Assembly: GCA_963819075.1 (NCBI GenBank)
Contig: CAWFUP010000001.1
Span: 558,001 to 622,000 of the forward strand
Reading direction: 5' to 3'
Source: CAVQBJ01 sp963819075
GTDB lineage: Bacteria; Actinomycetota; Thermoleophilia; Solirubrobacterales; Solirubrobacteraceae
Length of the DNA: 64,000 nt
The notes under the pieces are model-generated. The model was not told where the DNA came from. It was given only the letters and a program-made list of their open reading frames with translations, and made no database searches. Each line of letters opens with the position of its first letter. Position 1 is the stretch's first letter. Made by a program: the position numbers and the translations under genes. Positions 26,245 to 34,731 of this stretch are shown here, piece after piece.

Positions 26245-26559
26245 GCACGCGTCACACTCGCCGGCCAGACCGTGAAGGTCGACGCCGAGGGGTTCCTCAC
26301 CGACGCCGCGCAGTGGAACGAGCAGATCGCCACCGACATCGCCCGCGCCAACGGCATCGACGAACTCACCGAACGCCACTGGCAGGTCGTCAACTTCATG
26401 CGCGACACCTACCTGAGCACCGGCTCGGCACCCTCGATCCGCACGCTCGGCAAGACCTCGGGCGTACCCATCAAGGAGCTCTACGCCCTGTTCCCCAAGG
26501 GGCCGGCCAAGCTGGCGGCCAAGATCGGCGGCATCCCCAAGCCGCGCGGCTGCATCTAA
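26241..26559 (+). CDS. TusE/DsrC sulfur-relay protein (early frameshift)
   Basis: This small sulfur carrier has about 105 residues. From 26272 the frame reads MKVDAEGFLTDAAQWNE and ends PKPRGCI, the DsrC/TusE signature with the penultimate cysteine (CysA). The position of DsrC CysB is Ala (KLAAKIGG), so it resembles TusE rather than the trisulfide-forming DsrC. The natural start is the ATG at 26241, overlapping the previous stop after GGAG. The sequence between needs a one-base correction near 26251 to read VTLAGQTVKVDAEG. If the frameshift is real, translation would have to begin at 26272. Confidence 0.8.
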
Positions 26560-26574
26560 CCGAGAAGGAAGGCC

Positions 26575-27042
26575 ATGAGCGACACGATCGAGAAGGTCTC
26601 CATCATCATCTCCAAGGGCTCACTGGAGGGGATCTACCCCGGCCTGATCATGGCCAACGGCGCCCGCATGGAAGGCATCGACGCGAACCTGTTCTTCACC
26701 TTCTTCGGCCTCGACGCGATCCACAAGGCCAAGCACGAGCACGTCAAGGTCTCCACCGTCGGCAACCCCGGCCTGCACCTCGCCACCTGGGCCGGGGGCT
26801 TCCCCGGCGTCTCGGCGCTCGTCACCCACAAGCTCGAGCACGACATGGAGAAGCTCGACATCCCCCCGATCCCCGAATTCGTCGAGATGATCGCCGACTC
26901 CGGCGCCGGCCTGTACGCCTGCCAGGCCTCGGTCGACCTGTTCGGCCTCTCCCAGGACGACTTCATCCCCCAGGTCCAGGACATCATCACCGTCGGCGAG
27001 TTCTACGGCCTCGCCGCCGGCGGGCAGATCATCTTCACCTGA
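26575..27042 (+). CDS. DsrE-family sulfurtransferase-like protein
   Basis: This DsrE/DsrF-like protein has 155 residues. The opening strand VSIIISKGSLEGIYPGL and the FFTFFGLDAI segment match the DsrE2/DsrE-like group. C116 in LYACQASVDLFG is the likely sulfur-carrying Cys. It lies 15 bases after the TusE-like gene with an AGAAGGAAGG ribosome site. Proteins of this group hand persulfide sulfur between TusA, TusE and related partners. It is convergent with arsR. Confidence 0.85.
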   Translation: MSDTIEKVSIIISKGSLEGIYPGLIMANGARMEGIDANLFFTFFGLDAIHKAKHEHVKVSTVGNPGLHLATWAGGFPGVSALVTHKLEHDMEKLDIPPIPEFVEMIADSGAGLYACQASVDLFGLSQDDFIPQVQDIITVGEFYGLAAGGQIIFT

Positions 27043-27136
27043 CGACCAGGCCCACACGCAACACCGAACGGACGGCTCGACGAGCGCGATCGCCCGGTTC
27101 TCGCGCCTCGGTTCCTCGACCGGCCCGTCTAGCCTG

Positions 27137-27493
27137 TCATGCCCTGCTGCTCGCCTCGAGCAGCCGGTCAAGCTCGGCTACCTGGCGATGCAGACCGCCG
27201 CAGACCAGGTCGCACAACTCGAAGACGCCCGGGTCGGCGATCTCGTAGCGGACGAAGTTGCCGTCCTTGCGCCGGCACACCAGCCCGGCGTCGTGCAGGA
27301 CGCCGAGGTGCTTGGAGACGTTCTGCTGCGAGGAGGACGTCGCCTCCTGCAGCTCGCCGACGGTGGCGGGCTGCTCGCGCAACCGATCGAGCAAGCTGAT
27401 CCGCATCGGCTCGCCGAGCACCCGAAACCGCCGAGCGATCAACTCGACAAGATCTCCGGGAAGGGAATGCGTCGTCGGCTCGGAGTTGGTCAC
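27137..27493 (-). CDS. ArsR/SmtB-family repressor
   Basis: This winged-helix repressor has 118 residues. The recognition helix region is ATSSSQQNVSKHLGVLHDAGLV, and VCRRKDGNFVRYEI forms the wing. Cysteines C73, C94 and C98 (ELCDLVCGG) could sense metal or persulfide. ArsR proteins next to SQR and DsrE genes are often sulfide or persulfide sensors, which I infer here. A palindrome overlaps its promoter at 27509-27524. Confidence 0.85.
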   Translation of the reverse strand: MTNSEPTTHSLPGDLVELIARRFRVLGEPMRISLLDRLREQPATVGELQEATSSSQQNVSKHLGVLHDAGLVCRRKDGNFVRYEIADPGVFELCDLVCGGLHRQVAELDRLLEASSRA

Positions 27494-27508
27494 CCGAACG
27501 ACTCTAGC

Positions 27509-27524
27509 ACAACTCCATAGTTGT
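27509..27524 (-). promoter_or_regulatory. ArsR operator palindrome
   Basis: ACAACTCCATAGTTGT is a 6-4-6 inverted repeat 16 bases before the arsR start. This matches the usual ArsR-family operator layout and implies autoregulation. A site controlling the SQR-TusE-DsrE genes would need to be found separately near 24.9 kb, where I saw no clear copy. Confidence 0.6.
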
Positions 27525-27556
27525 TGAGCTGTGGTTTGGCCGCCCGGGTGGCAGGT

Positions 27557-28210
27557 TCACCGCGGGAGGTCTGCGAGCATCTCAAACGCGTCTAGCAGGA
27601 GCTGCTCGACGCCGGGGGAGTCGGTTTCCCCGCGGGCTTCTAGCTGGCGGTGACGGATGGCAGCGCTGCGTAGCGCCGCCACGGCGACCCGGGCGAGGAG
27701 CTGGGCCTCGAACTCTGCCGGGTACGGGGGCGACGCCTCGCCCGGGTCGCGGTGCTCGGGGTCCAGACGCTCAAGTAGCGCAGCGGCGACGGACTGCTCG
27801 ACTCGCAGCAGCGGACGCGGGGTCGCACGCCCCAACAACGCGAAGGGCTGCGGCTGGTCGGTGAACAGCCAGAAGCGCGCCGGGCCGAGATCCGCTGCGC
27901 CCTGGCGCGCAACGTCAAGCATCGCCCGCTGGACGGCCAGGAACGGAGGTTCGGGTGATGGGCGCTGACGGATCGCGTCGTGAAGGACGTCGATCCAGGC
28001 CAGAGCCTCCTCGGCGAGCACCCCCTGCTTGCCGTCGTAGTAGCGATAGAAGGTGCGCTCGGTCACTCCGGCGACGTCGGCTATTTCACGGACCGTCGTC
28101 GCTTCGTAGCCGTGTTCGGCGAACAGCCTCCGTGCGGCGTCGCGCAGGGCATTCTTGGTGGCCTGCTTATGGGCCTCGCGGACGCCGAGCGGCTCGCTCA
28201 TCGGCCCCAT
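27557..28210 (-). CDS. TetR-family transcriptional regulator
   Basis: The 217-residue protein has an N-terminal TetR helix-turn-helix (ALRDAARRLFAEHGYEATTVREIADVAGVTERTFYRYYDGK region), then an all-helical ligand domain. I start at the ATG at 28210 (MGPMSEPLGV); a second ATG at 28201 is possible. The open frame upstream crosses the operator palindromes and is not coding. It is divergent from the RCC1-protein gene, which it may control. Confidence 0.85.
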   Translation of the reverse strand: MGPMSEPLGVREAHKQATKNALRDAARRLFAEHGYEATTVREIADVAGVTERTFYRYYDGKQGVLAEEALAWIDVLHDAIRQRPSPEPPFLAVQRAMLDVARQGAADLGPARFWLFTDQPQPFALLGRATPRPLLRVEQSVAAALLERLDPEHRDPGEASPPYPAEFEAQLLARVAVAALRSAAIRHRQLEARGETDSPGVEQLLLDAFEMLADLPR

Positions 28211-28221
28211 GATGCCAAACC

Positions 28222-28262
28222 TGTCATATCTGACACGATGTGCTAACTTGTCAGATCTGACA
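28222..28262. promoter_or_regulatory. Twin TetR operator palindromes
   Basis: TGTCATATCTGACA (28222-28235) and the perfect palindrome TGTCAGATCTGACA (28249-28262) lie 12-50 bases upstream of the TetR start, repeated every 27 bases. Two near-identical palindromes in a divergent promoter region are typical TetR sites and probably give autoregulation. Confidence 0.6.
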
Positions 28263-28429
28263 GAAGCACGGAGCGCGTCAAGCGCGCAGTGCGACCGCAA
28301 TCGTGTCCGAGGCACCGAGGTGCCTGGCACGCGCAGTGCGCTGCTCGTCGCAATCCGCCGGGCGCCCACGCGCGCGCAAAGACTGAGCCGCCGCGAGCCA
28401 CCCGGCCCACGACCGAGAAGGGGCACAAC

Positions 28430-29614
28430 GTGAAACACCGCCAAGCACTACCGGCCGTCGTGCTCCTAGCGTCCGTGGCGCTCGCCGCCACCGGCGGCGA
28501 GATCGCGAACGCTCAGACGCCCCCCACCCCGGTGTACCGGTTCGGCGTCGTCGGAAACCGCGGCAAGATCGCGCCACTCGAACGCCGGACGCCTACCGCT
28601 GTGGCCGGCATCAAGGGGACAGTCGTGCAGATCGCGACCTCCAACTCCGACGGGTACGCGCTGACGGCAAGCGGCAGCCTGTGGGCCTGGGGCGTCGACA
28701 GCTACGGTGAGCTGGGCGACGGCCAGACGATGCCGTACGTGACCCGAGCCGTCAAGGTCGACTTCCCGGCGGGCGTCAAGATCGTCGCGCTGCCGAACCC
28801 GATGCCGTTCGACGGCGCCCTGGCCATCGACTCGCGCGGCGACGCGTGGGGATGGGGCCTCAACGCTGCCAGTGACCTGTGCCTCTCCGGTGCGGCGGAG
28901 CTTCGGCCGAAACGAATCCCGCTCAGCGACGTCACGCTGGCCACCGGCGCGCTGACCCACTCGCTGTTTGACTCCCACGGCCACATCTATGCCTGCGGCA
29001 GCGGGATCAACGGCGTGCTCGGCAACGGCACAACGACAAGCAGCTCCACGCCAACCGCGGTCGTTGGCCTGCCGGGCACCGCGAGGGTCACCGCGCTGAC
29101 CTCCTCCTGGGGAGACGCGGGCGCGCTGCTGAGCAACGGCGCCTACTACGACTGGGGCTACAACGCCGCCGGCCAGCTCGGCGACGGCACCACCACCAAC
29201 AGCGACGTCCCGGTCCACGTCCAGCTGCCGGCTCCCGTCAGGCAGGTGTCCCAGGGCGGCAGCGGCCCCACCAACGGCCAGACCATCGCGATCCTCACCA
29301 ACGGCTCCGTCTGGGCCTGGGGCAACAACAGACGGGGCCAACTCGGCAACGGCAGCACAGCAAGCGCCGACGTACCCGGCCGCGTTCACGTCCCGGCCGG
29401 TGTGACGTTCGTCAAGGTCAACTCGGGGGGCTACGCCTGCTACGCAATCGACAACACGGGCCGGCTGTGGGCCTGGGGCGGCAACCAGAACGGACAGCTC
29501 GGGACCGGCAGCACCGCGCTGACCGACGACTACCCAGTCGATGTCGGAATCCGCCTCACGCAGATCTCATCGACAGCGAGCAACGTCGCAGCCTTCCGCC
29601 AACGAATCGGCTAG
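28430..29614 (+). CDS. Secreted RCC1-repeat propeller protein
   Basis: A signal peptide (about residues 1-28) precedes a chain of RCC1-type repeats, giving a likely seven-bladed propeller of 394 residues. Repeats include SLWAWGVDSYGELGDG, YYDWGYNAAGQLGDG, SVWAWGNNRRGQLGNG and RLWAWGGNQNGQLGTG. The GTG start at 28430 follows GAGAAGGGG at good spacing. Bacterial RCC1 proteins are secreted and usually bind partners; the target is unknown. A stem-loop follows immediately. Confidence 0.8.
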   Translation: MKHRQALPAVVLLASVALAATGGEIANAQTPPTPVYRFGVVGNRGKIAPLERRTPTAVAGIKGTVVQIATSNSDGYALTASGSLWAWGVDSYGELGDGQTMPYVTRAVKVDFPAGVKIVALPNPMPFDGALAIDSRGDAWGWGLNAASDLCLSGAAELRPKRIPLSDVTLATGALTHSLFDSHGHIYACGSGINGVLGNGTTTSSSTPTAVVGLPGTARVTALTSSWGDAGALLSNGAYYDWGYNAAGQLGDGTTTNSDVPVHVQLPAPVRQVSQGGSGPTNGQTIAILTNGSVWAWGNNRRGQLGNGSTASADVPGRVHVPAGVTFVKVNSGGYACYAIDNTGRLWAWGGNQNGQLGTGSTALTDDYPVDVGIRLTQISSTASNVAAFRQRIG

Positions 29615-29636
29615 GACAGGGGCCCGAGTCCTGTCC
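29614..29636 (+). terminator. Stem-loop after RCC1 gene
   Basis: GGACAGG and CCTGTCC pair around a nine-base loop, starting at the last base of the RCC1 stop codon. There is no T-tract, as is common for GC-rich actinobacterial terminators. Confidence 0.4.
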
Positions 29637-29824
29637 GAGAGCCAAGACCCGACCAAGCAGTTCGCGGCCACCCGGTTTCCGGCCCGACCCGCAACAGACC
29701 TCGGAGGTAATCCCGCTTCGCTCGCGTGACGCGCATCCAGTCGCTCTCCGGTGCGTTCTCGGAATGCACGGAAACGGGAACCGGGCCCTGGCGGGCTCGG
29801 TAGCCCGGGCGGCGCGCGTCGGGG

Positions 29825-30103
29825 TCAAGCGGCTCTGAGTGCCGGCGCTAGCTCGTCAAGACTGGCCTCGACGGTTTCCGGGACGGTGACGACGAGTCGG
29901 CCGTCTCGATCGAGAACGTGCTTGGCGTTGATGATGGTCAGCCCGACGATCCGCTGTGTGCCAGGCGCGAAACGAAGCACGTGCCCCTCCGGGGTCTCCT
30001 CCCCCTCGCCGGGCTGGGGTGCGCCGATGTGGAGGTAGAGAATGTCGCCGTCAGTGTCGTAGTCGGCGTGATCGAAGACGAGCGGTCCGATGTGGATGGT
30101 CAT
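29825..30103 (-). CDS. DUF2283 protein, likely antitoxin-like partner
   Basis: The 92-residue DUF2283 protein starts MTIHIGPLVFDHADYDTDGDILYLHIG. Such proteins are usually encoded beside a small basic partner in toxin-antitoxin-like pairs. The ATG overlaps the upstream stop (ATGA at 30100-30103), which sets the start; a GTG three codons earlier is less likely. A regulatory or neutralising role is inferred only from gene order. Confidence 0.65.
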   Translation of the reverse strand: MTIHIGPLVFDHADYDTDGDILYLHIGAPQPGEGEETPEGHVLRFAPGTQRIVGLTIINAKHVLDRDGRLVVTVPETVEASLDELAPALRAA

Positions 30104-30360
30104 CGCGTCCATTGCTTGGGATCCTTGCGGTTGGCCACGGCGGTGATGATTCGGCCGGGCTGCTGCTCATAGCTTACGACCGCCAGCAGCCAGCGGCTCG
30201 GGCCGACGTCGCGTTGGTAGAACCGTGTTCTGGCAGGAATCGAGTCGGGCTCGACATGATCCGGATGGGCGACCGTATCGACGACCGCATCGAGCTGTCC
30301 CGCGAGCTCGGGGTGATCGCGCGTGATCTTCTCCTCCCGGATCCTGGCGAGCAGCACCAC
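30100..30360 (-). CDS. Small protein paired with DUF2283, putative toxin
   Basis: This 86-residue soluble protein (MVLLARIREEKITRDHPELA to TAVANRKDPKQWTR) has a compact alpha/beta pattern. Its HPDHVEPDS and RWLLAVVSYE segments recall small RelE/DUF4258-like partners, but I cannot name the family. It is coupled to the DUF2283 gene by an ATGA overlap. The GTG start at 30360 follows GAGAGG at short spacing. Confidence 0.5.
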   Translation of the reverse strand: MVLLARIREEKITRDHPELAGQLDAVVDTVAHPDHVEPDSIPARTRFYQRDVGPSRWLLAVVSYEQQPGRIITAVANRKDPKQWTR

Positions 30361-30690
30361 CTCTCGACCATCGCGTGCAAGCCGAACGGGATCCCGGCGC
30401 CGTCACCAGAGTGGAACGTTGACGGGCCAGGCCGCGGGACGCCTGTGATCGGCCCCCGAGAGAGTGGAGTTGGGACGTTGGAGTCTCTCGGCAGAGAGGA
30501 CTCATCAGATGCCCCGCAGCCGCCCGGAACTTTGTCGGCGGGTCGTTGAGCTCACGCGGGCCTGAGGCGCACCGGCCGCTCGCGTCGCCCACGGTCACAC
30601 CGCGATCGTCCGGCCGGCGACATCAGGTCTTGACGTGCCTCTCGAGGGAGAGAGGTCGACCCGCCGACGGCGACCGCGGCCGCGCTCGGC
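30361..30690. other. Gap with IS3 orfA remnant
   Basis: Apart from the transposase fragment at 30509-30605 I see no gene here. GAGAGAGTGGAG and GGCAGAGAGGACTC upstream of the fragment look like the left end of an IS3-type element. Confidence 0.4.
30509..30605 (+). pseudogene. IS3-type transposase orfA fragment
   Basis: The frame begins MPRSRPELCRRVVELTRA, hits TGA, then continues in frame GAPAARVAHGH. This resembles the first helix-turn-helix of IS3-family OrfA proteins. Only about 30 codons remain. Confidence 0.4.
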
Positions 30691-32637
30691 CTAACCCTTC
30701 TTCTTGGGTGGCGGCGCCGGGTGACTGGCGGCGCGAATGATCTTCGCCGTCGCGGTCAGCGTCGCCGTCAGCTTCGGGAGGTGCAGCTTCTTGTTCGCGG
30801 CCACGCTGGCGGTCAGCCGATCGCCGGTCCGTGGCACGGCGCGGATCGTGAACGTCGTCCAGTGGCCCTTGCCGAGCGTGACCCGGGCCACCGTTGTGCC
30901 TCGCTTCTTGTGGCGACGCGTCAGCGTCAGCTGCATCCGCGCGCTCGGCTGCTTGGCCACGTGGCACTTGAGCAGGCCGCGCAGGCTCGTCCGCTTGTTA
31001 CGGATCCGCAGCAGCGCCAGCGTGAGCGTGCAGCCCTTGGCCGAACCCGAGGCAGACGCAACGGCGGTGTTGGCGCTCGTGCCGCCGCTGGCGACGCGCG
31101 TCGTCGTTCCGGAGCTCGTGGTGGTCGTGGGCTGGCTGGGGCTCGACCCGACGGTCGGCGTGACCGTGCACGGGGCTGTCGGCGCCGTGATGCTGACCGG
31201 GCAGGTGTAGGTGGGCGACTGCGCGATGTCCGGGCTGACGAATGAGGCCGTCGTGATCGGCGACGAGACCTCGGCGTAGGCCGTGAAGTCGGTGATCGGC
31301 GGGCCGTTCTGCAGGCACATCTGCGTCTGGCCGGCCGTGTTGGTCGTGGCCGGGGCCACGCGTCCGTCGACGGTGCGCAGGACGACTTGCGCGGACTGCA
31401 CCGGGTTGCCGTAGTAGCTGATCGTCGCGTCCACGCAGGTCGGGCTCGTGTGGGTGAGGCTCAGCTGCAGCGGCAGCAGGGCGCTCGCCGGGGTGGCGCC
31501 GCTGCCGCACAGGACGAGCCCGCCGGCCGGGGAGGCCTGCCAGCGCTGCGACGCGGCAAACAGCGCCTGTCCGGTGAGGTTGGGCTGGAAGCTCATGTCG
31601 TCGAGGATGCCCATGTACCCCTCGTTGATCGGCTCGGCGCTCGTCCCGCTGCCGGTTATGGCGTAGACGTCGAAGTCTTGCGAGTTACAGTCCGCGTGGG
31701 CGAGGGCGTCGCCGGCGAGGGAGAGCAGCGATGCGCGCGAGGCGTCGCTCGGTCCGCCGGGCGGGGTCGGCTCGCCGGTTTCGGTGTCGTCGATCGGGAG
31801 GTTGGGATCGCCCGCGGCTGCGAGCGCGGAGTGGACCTGCTGGACGAGCCCGATGATCCCCGGTACGTCCGGTGAGTAAGGGTGAAAGCCGATCGCGTTG
31901 ATCGACGGTCCGGCCCCGAGCGCGAACAGCTGGCTGATGAAGGGGGCCGGGTTCTGCCACCCGATGCTGGCCAGGATCTGCGCGCTCGGATCGACCGAGT
32001 GAACGGCCGTGCTGAGCGGCTCGAGCACTTGCGCGTACGCGTTCGGATCGGGGCTGCCGGTCCAGAGATTCGTCGAGTTGGCCTCCGTCCAGACCTCGAA
32101 CTGCTGCGCGGGCAGGTCGGGCAGCTGCGGGTTCTGCGACCAGAACGAGCCACCAGCCCCGTAGCGAGCCGCGTACGCCTGGGAGAAGGCCACGAAGTCG
32201 CCGTAGTGCGCGGACGTCATCTCCTGGCCGCTGCCGCCGGCCCACGACGGAGGCGCGGCGAGGACCGGGAGCATGCGGATGCCGTTCGACGCCAGCAGCG
32301 TGGCGATCCCGTCGAGCGAGTGCATCGGGTCGTTCGGCGGGCTCCAGTCGTAGGAGTGGACTCCCTTGACCGGTGCCTTCGGCTCGGCCCATGCCCACGC
32401 GGCGTCCACGCGCGCCACCTTCAGGCCGCCGGCGCTCATCGCCGCGATGAGGCCGCCCCAACTGCTCTGCGGAACGAAGCCCTTCTCGAAGATCGGCTGG
32501 ATGTTCGCGCCGTAGAAGTTCGACGGCGCCAGCGCGCTGGCGCGTGCGGCTAGGGCGGCGCAGCTCAGTGCGCACGCCAGCAAGATGGCCGCGAGGCGCA
32601 CCGCGCCTCGCCGCGAAAGCAACCCCGCCACGATCAT
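30691..32637 (-). CDS. Secreted clan-A glycosidase-like protein
   Basis: The 648-residue protein has a signal peptide (MIVAGLLSRRGAVRLAAILL, hydrophobic to about residue 30). A TIM-barrel follows, with acid/base-type Glu in FEVWTEANS and a second Glu in PIDDTETGEP, as in clan GH-A. After about residue 390 there is a beta domain, then a Thr/Ser linker (TTTTSSGTTTR) and a Lys/Arg-rich C-terminal beta domain ending PPPKKKG. I start at 32637 because the upstream extension to 32688 lacks signal-peptide logic. It probably trims or binds a polysaccharide made by the neighbouring locus. Confidence 0.75.
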   Translation of the reverse strand: MIVAGLLSRRGAVRLAAILLACALSCAALAARASALAPSNFYGANIQPIFEKGFVPQSSWGGLIAAMSAGGLKVARVDAAWAWAEPKAPVKGVHSYDWSPPNDPMHSLDGIATLLASNGIRMLPVLAAPPSWAGGSGQEMTSAHYGDFVAFSQAYAARYGAGGSFWSQNPQLPDLPAQQFEVWTEANSTNLWTGSPDPNAYAQVLEPLSTAVHSVDPSAQILASIGWQNPAPFISQLFALGAGPSINAIGFHPYSPDVPGIIGLVQQVHSALAAAGDPNLPIDDTETGEPTPPGGPSDASRASLLSLAGDALAHADCNSQDFDVYAITGSGTSAEPINEGYMGILDDMSFQPNLTGQALFAASQRWQASPAGGLVLCGSGATPASALLPLQLSLTHTSPTCVDATISYYGNPVQSAQVVLRTVDGRVAPATTNTAGQTQMCLQNGPPITDFTAYAEVSSPITTASFVSPDIAQSPTYTCPVSITAPTAPCTVTPTVGSSPSQPTTTTSSGTTTRVASGGTSANTAVASASGSAKGCTLTLALLRIRNKRTSLRGLLKCHVAKQPSARMQLTLTRRHKKRGTTVARVTLGKGHWTTFTIRAVPRTGDRLTASVAANKKLHLPKLTATLTATAKIIRAASHPAPPPKKKG

Positions 32638-32771
32638 CAGCAAACGAGTGTACGGACCAGCGCGCCCGAGGCCGACAACACTCGTCAAACGTGACTATCG
32701 CGACTATCTCGGCCGTCGCTGGGTGGTCCCGCGTGTCAGTTGGTTGGGCCTGCACGCGTACAGTTTCCTCA

Positions 32772-33728
32772 GTGGGTGCGCGGCAATTCGATCCTCGCCG
32801 GTCCGTCCGGCGGCGCGTGGGCTGCGCAGTCGCACTCGGCGCCGTTGCCGCGGCGATCGCTGCCCCGGCGACAAGCGCCGAGCTCATGGTCAACGGGACG
32901 CTCAATACCCCGCTGAAGCTCGACGCGTCGACGCATTTCATCCTCTACTACCTGGCGATGCACTCCGCGGCCAGCGCCGAACTGTTCTCCGTAACCATGA
33001 CCCCGCCGCCGTTCGCCACCGCCGGCGCGATCGGCGAGGGGCAGTCGATCGACGGCCCGACGGCGGTCGCGCTCCAGGGTCCGGGCACGCTCGGCCAGCT
33101 CGTGCAGAGCCCGAGCGTGCTCAATGCCTGCTCAACGCGCCAATCCGCCTTCCACGGCTATGCCACCGGGCCGGCGAGCGTCGACGTCATGCTCCCCCCG
33201 AACAGCTCCACGACGCTCGCGGTGCGGTACGACACCGGCCGCCGGGCTCCGTGGGTTGACGGCGACTTCCGCCTGACCTTCAGCGTCGTCGGCAAGCTCG
33301 CCGGCACGTATGCGGCCGGGAGTCCGTTCTCTGGCGCGGGGACCGTGACGAGCGAGACGACGATGACAACAGCCGGACCGATCGTGGCCGGCCGGACCGG
33401 GGCCCACATCCTGCTCTCCACGACGCCGCAGGGGACGCCGGGCGCGCCGGCTGCGCCGCGGGTCGTGGGTCCTCATCAGGCGATCGCGATCGGCGGCCGG
33501 CTGCTCCCGGCCGACGGCGGACGGCGGATCACCCTCCAATGGGCGCGCGACGGCGCACCGCTGCGGACGCTCGCGACGGTGCGAACTCGCGCTGGCGGGC
33601 GCTTCCAGGCTGGAGCATGGAAGCCGGGCGCTCCGGGCACCTATGAGCTGTGGGCAAGCTACCCAACGCAGCCGGGTGGGCTCGTGGCCGATTCGACATC
33701 CTGCCCGCTGCGCTTTACCGTGAGATGA
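32772..33728 (+). CDS. Secreted beta-rich protein of unknown function
   Basis: An N-terminal Arg-rich segment and hydrophobic core (VGCAVALGAVAAAIAAPATSA) form a signal peptide. The mature part (about 280 residues) is beta-rich: one domain to about residue 200 and a terminal Ig-like module (RRITLQWARDGAPL, GTYELWASYPTQ). The start is uncertain: GTG at 32772 is used here and GTG at 32733 is possible. It is divergent from the glycosidase-like gene. No family recognised. Confidence 0.65.
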   Translation: MGARQFDPRRSVRRRVGCAVALGAVAAAIAAPATSAELMVNGTLNTPLKLDASTHFILYYLAMHSAASAELFSVTMTPPPFATAGAIGEGQSIDGPTAVALQGPGTLGQLVQSPSVLNACSTRQSAFHGYATGPASVDVMLPPNSSTTLAVRYDTGRRAPWVDGDFRLTFSVVGKLAGTYAAGSPFSGAGTVTSETTMTTAGPIVAGRTGAHILLSTTPQGTPGAPAAPRVVGPHQAIAIGGRLLPADGGRRITLQWARDGAPLRTLATVRTRAGGRFQAGAWKPGAPGTYELWASYPTQPGGLVADSTSCPLRFTVR

Positions 33729-33744
33729 GAACAGGGTCGACTTG

Positions 33745-34731
33745 ATGCTCTACGGGCACGGACGCGCTCCGGATAACGTGAACAGCTTCAACGGCAATCG
33801 CAGCGCCGCGGATGGCGCGGGCGACGTCGAGCGGCGGCTCGATGGGTCTCACGACGACTGGCGCCAGCCCGCACCGCGCCCGGCGGCGACCGAGACCGAG
33901 CGTCTGCGGCCCCGCGGCCTGCGGGCCAGGATGGCCGAGGCGCTCAGTGCCGTGTTCATGGCCACCGAGGATGAGAACAAGCGCGTGATCCTCGAGCTCG
34001 TGACGTCCGGTGCGCCGCGGGAGCGGGTGCTCGACCTCGGTTGCTTCAACGGTGCGTTCAGCGCCGAGCTTGGCCGCTGCGCCCGCGCCACGCGGGTTGT
34101 GGGGGTTGAGTGGCTTCCCCAGCACGCGGCCGCCGCCCGGGCTCGCGGGATCGAGGTGGTCGACGCCGATCTGAACGATCCGCTGCCGTTCGAAGACGAC
34201 AGCTTCGATCTCGTGCACGCCAACCAGGTGATCGAGCATCTGCGCGGCACCGACAACTTCCTCCGCGAAGCCGCACGGGTGTGTGCGCCAGAGGGCCGGA
34301 TCGTGCTGTCCACCAACAACCTTGCGTCGTGGCACAACGTCGCCGCGCTCGCCCTCGGCATGCAGCCGTTGCCGAGTCACGTGTCCGACGAGGTCCACGT
34401 CGGCAATCCGCTCGATCCGCGCCGGGGGCTGCGCCACGCTGACAAAGGCCAGACACACCTGCGCGTGTTCACGACGCGGGCGCTGCGTGAGCTCGCTGAG
34501 ACGCAGGGACTGTCGGTGACCGCGATGCGGATGAACGGCTACTACCCGTTGCCGCTGCGCTCGGCCCGCACGATGGCCCGACTCGACCCGCTGCACGCGG
34601 CGTTCATGGTGATCGAGCTGGCCCACGCTCCTAGTGGCGAACCGCAGACGCGGGCGGGCGAGGCGGCGGTTGCGGGCGCGTCGCCGACGGCTGAGGCATC
34701 GGCCCCACAGTTCGCGGCGGACGAGCGCTGA
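33745..34731 (+). CDS. SAM-dependent methyltransferase
   Basis: A class I methyltransferase of 328 residues. Motif I is VLDLGCFNGAFSAEL, then VVGVEWLPQ and FDLVHANQVIEHL. About 70 N-terminal and 35 C-terminal residues are low-complexity. Its TGA overlaps the next ATG (TGATG), so it is coupled to the membrane protein downstream. Methylation of a glycan or lipid-linked sugar is plausible from context. Confidence 0.8.
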   Translation: MLYGHGRAPDNVNSFNGNRSAADGAGDVERRLDGSHDDWRQPAPRPAATETERLRPRGLRARMAEALSAVFMATEDENKRVILELVTSGAPRERVLDLGCFNGAFSAELGRCARATRVVGVEWLPQHAAAARARGIEVVDADLNDPLPFEDDSFDLVHANQVIEHLRGTDNFLREAARVCAPEGRIVLSTNNLASWHNVAALALGMQPLPSHVSDEVHVGNPLDPRRGLRHADKGQTHLRVFTTRALRELAETQGLSVTAMRMNGYYPLPLRSARTMARLDPLHAAFMVIELAHAPSGEPQTRAGEAAVAGASPTAEASAPQFAADER

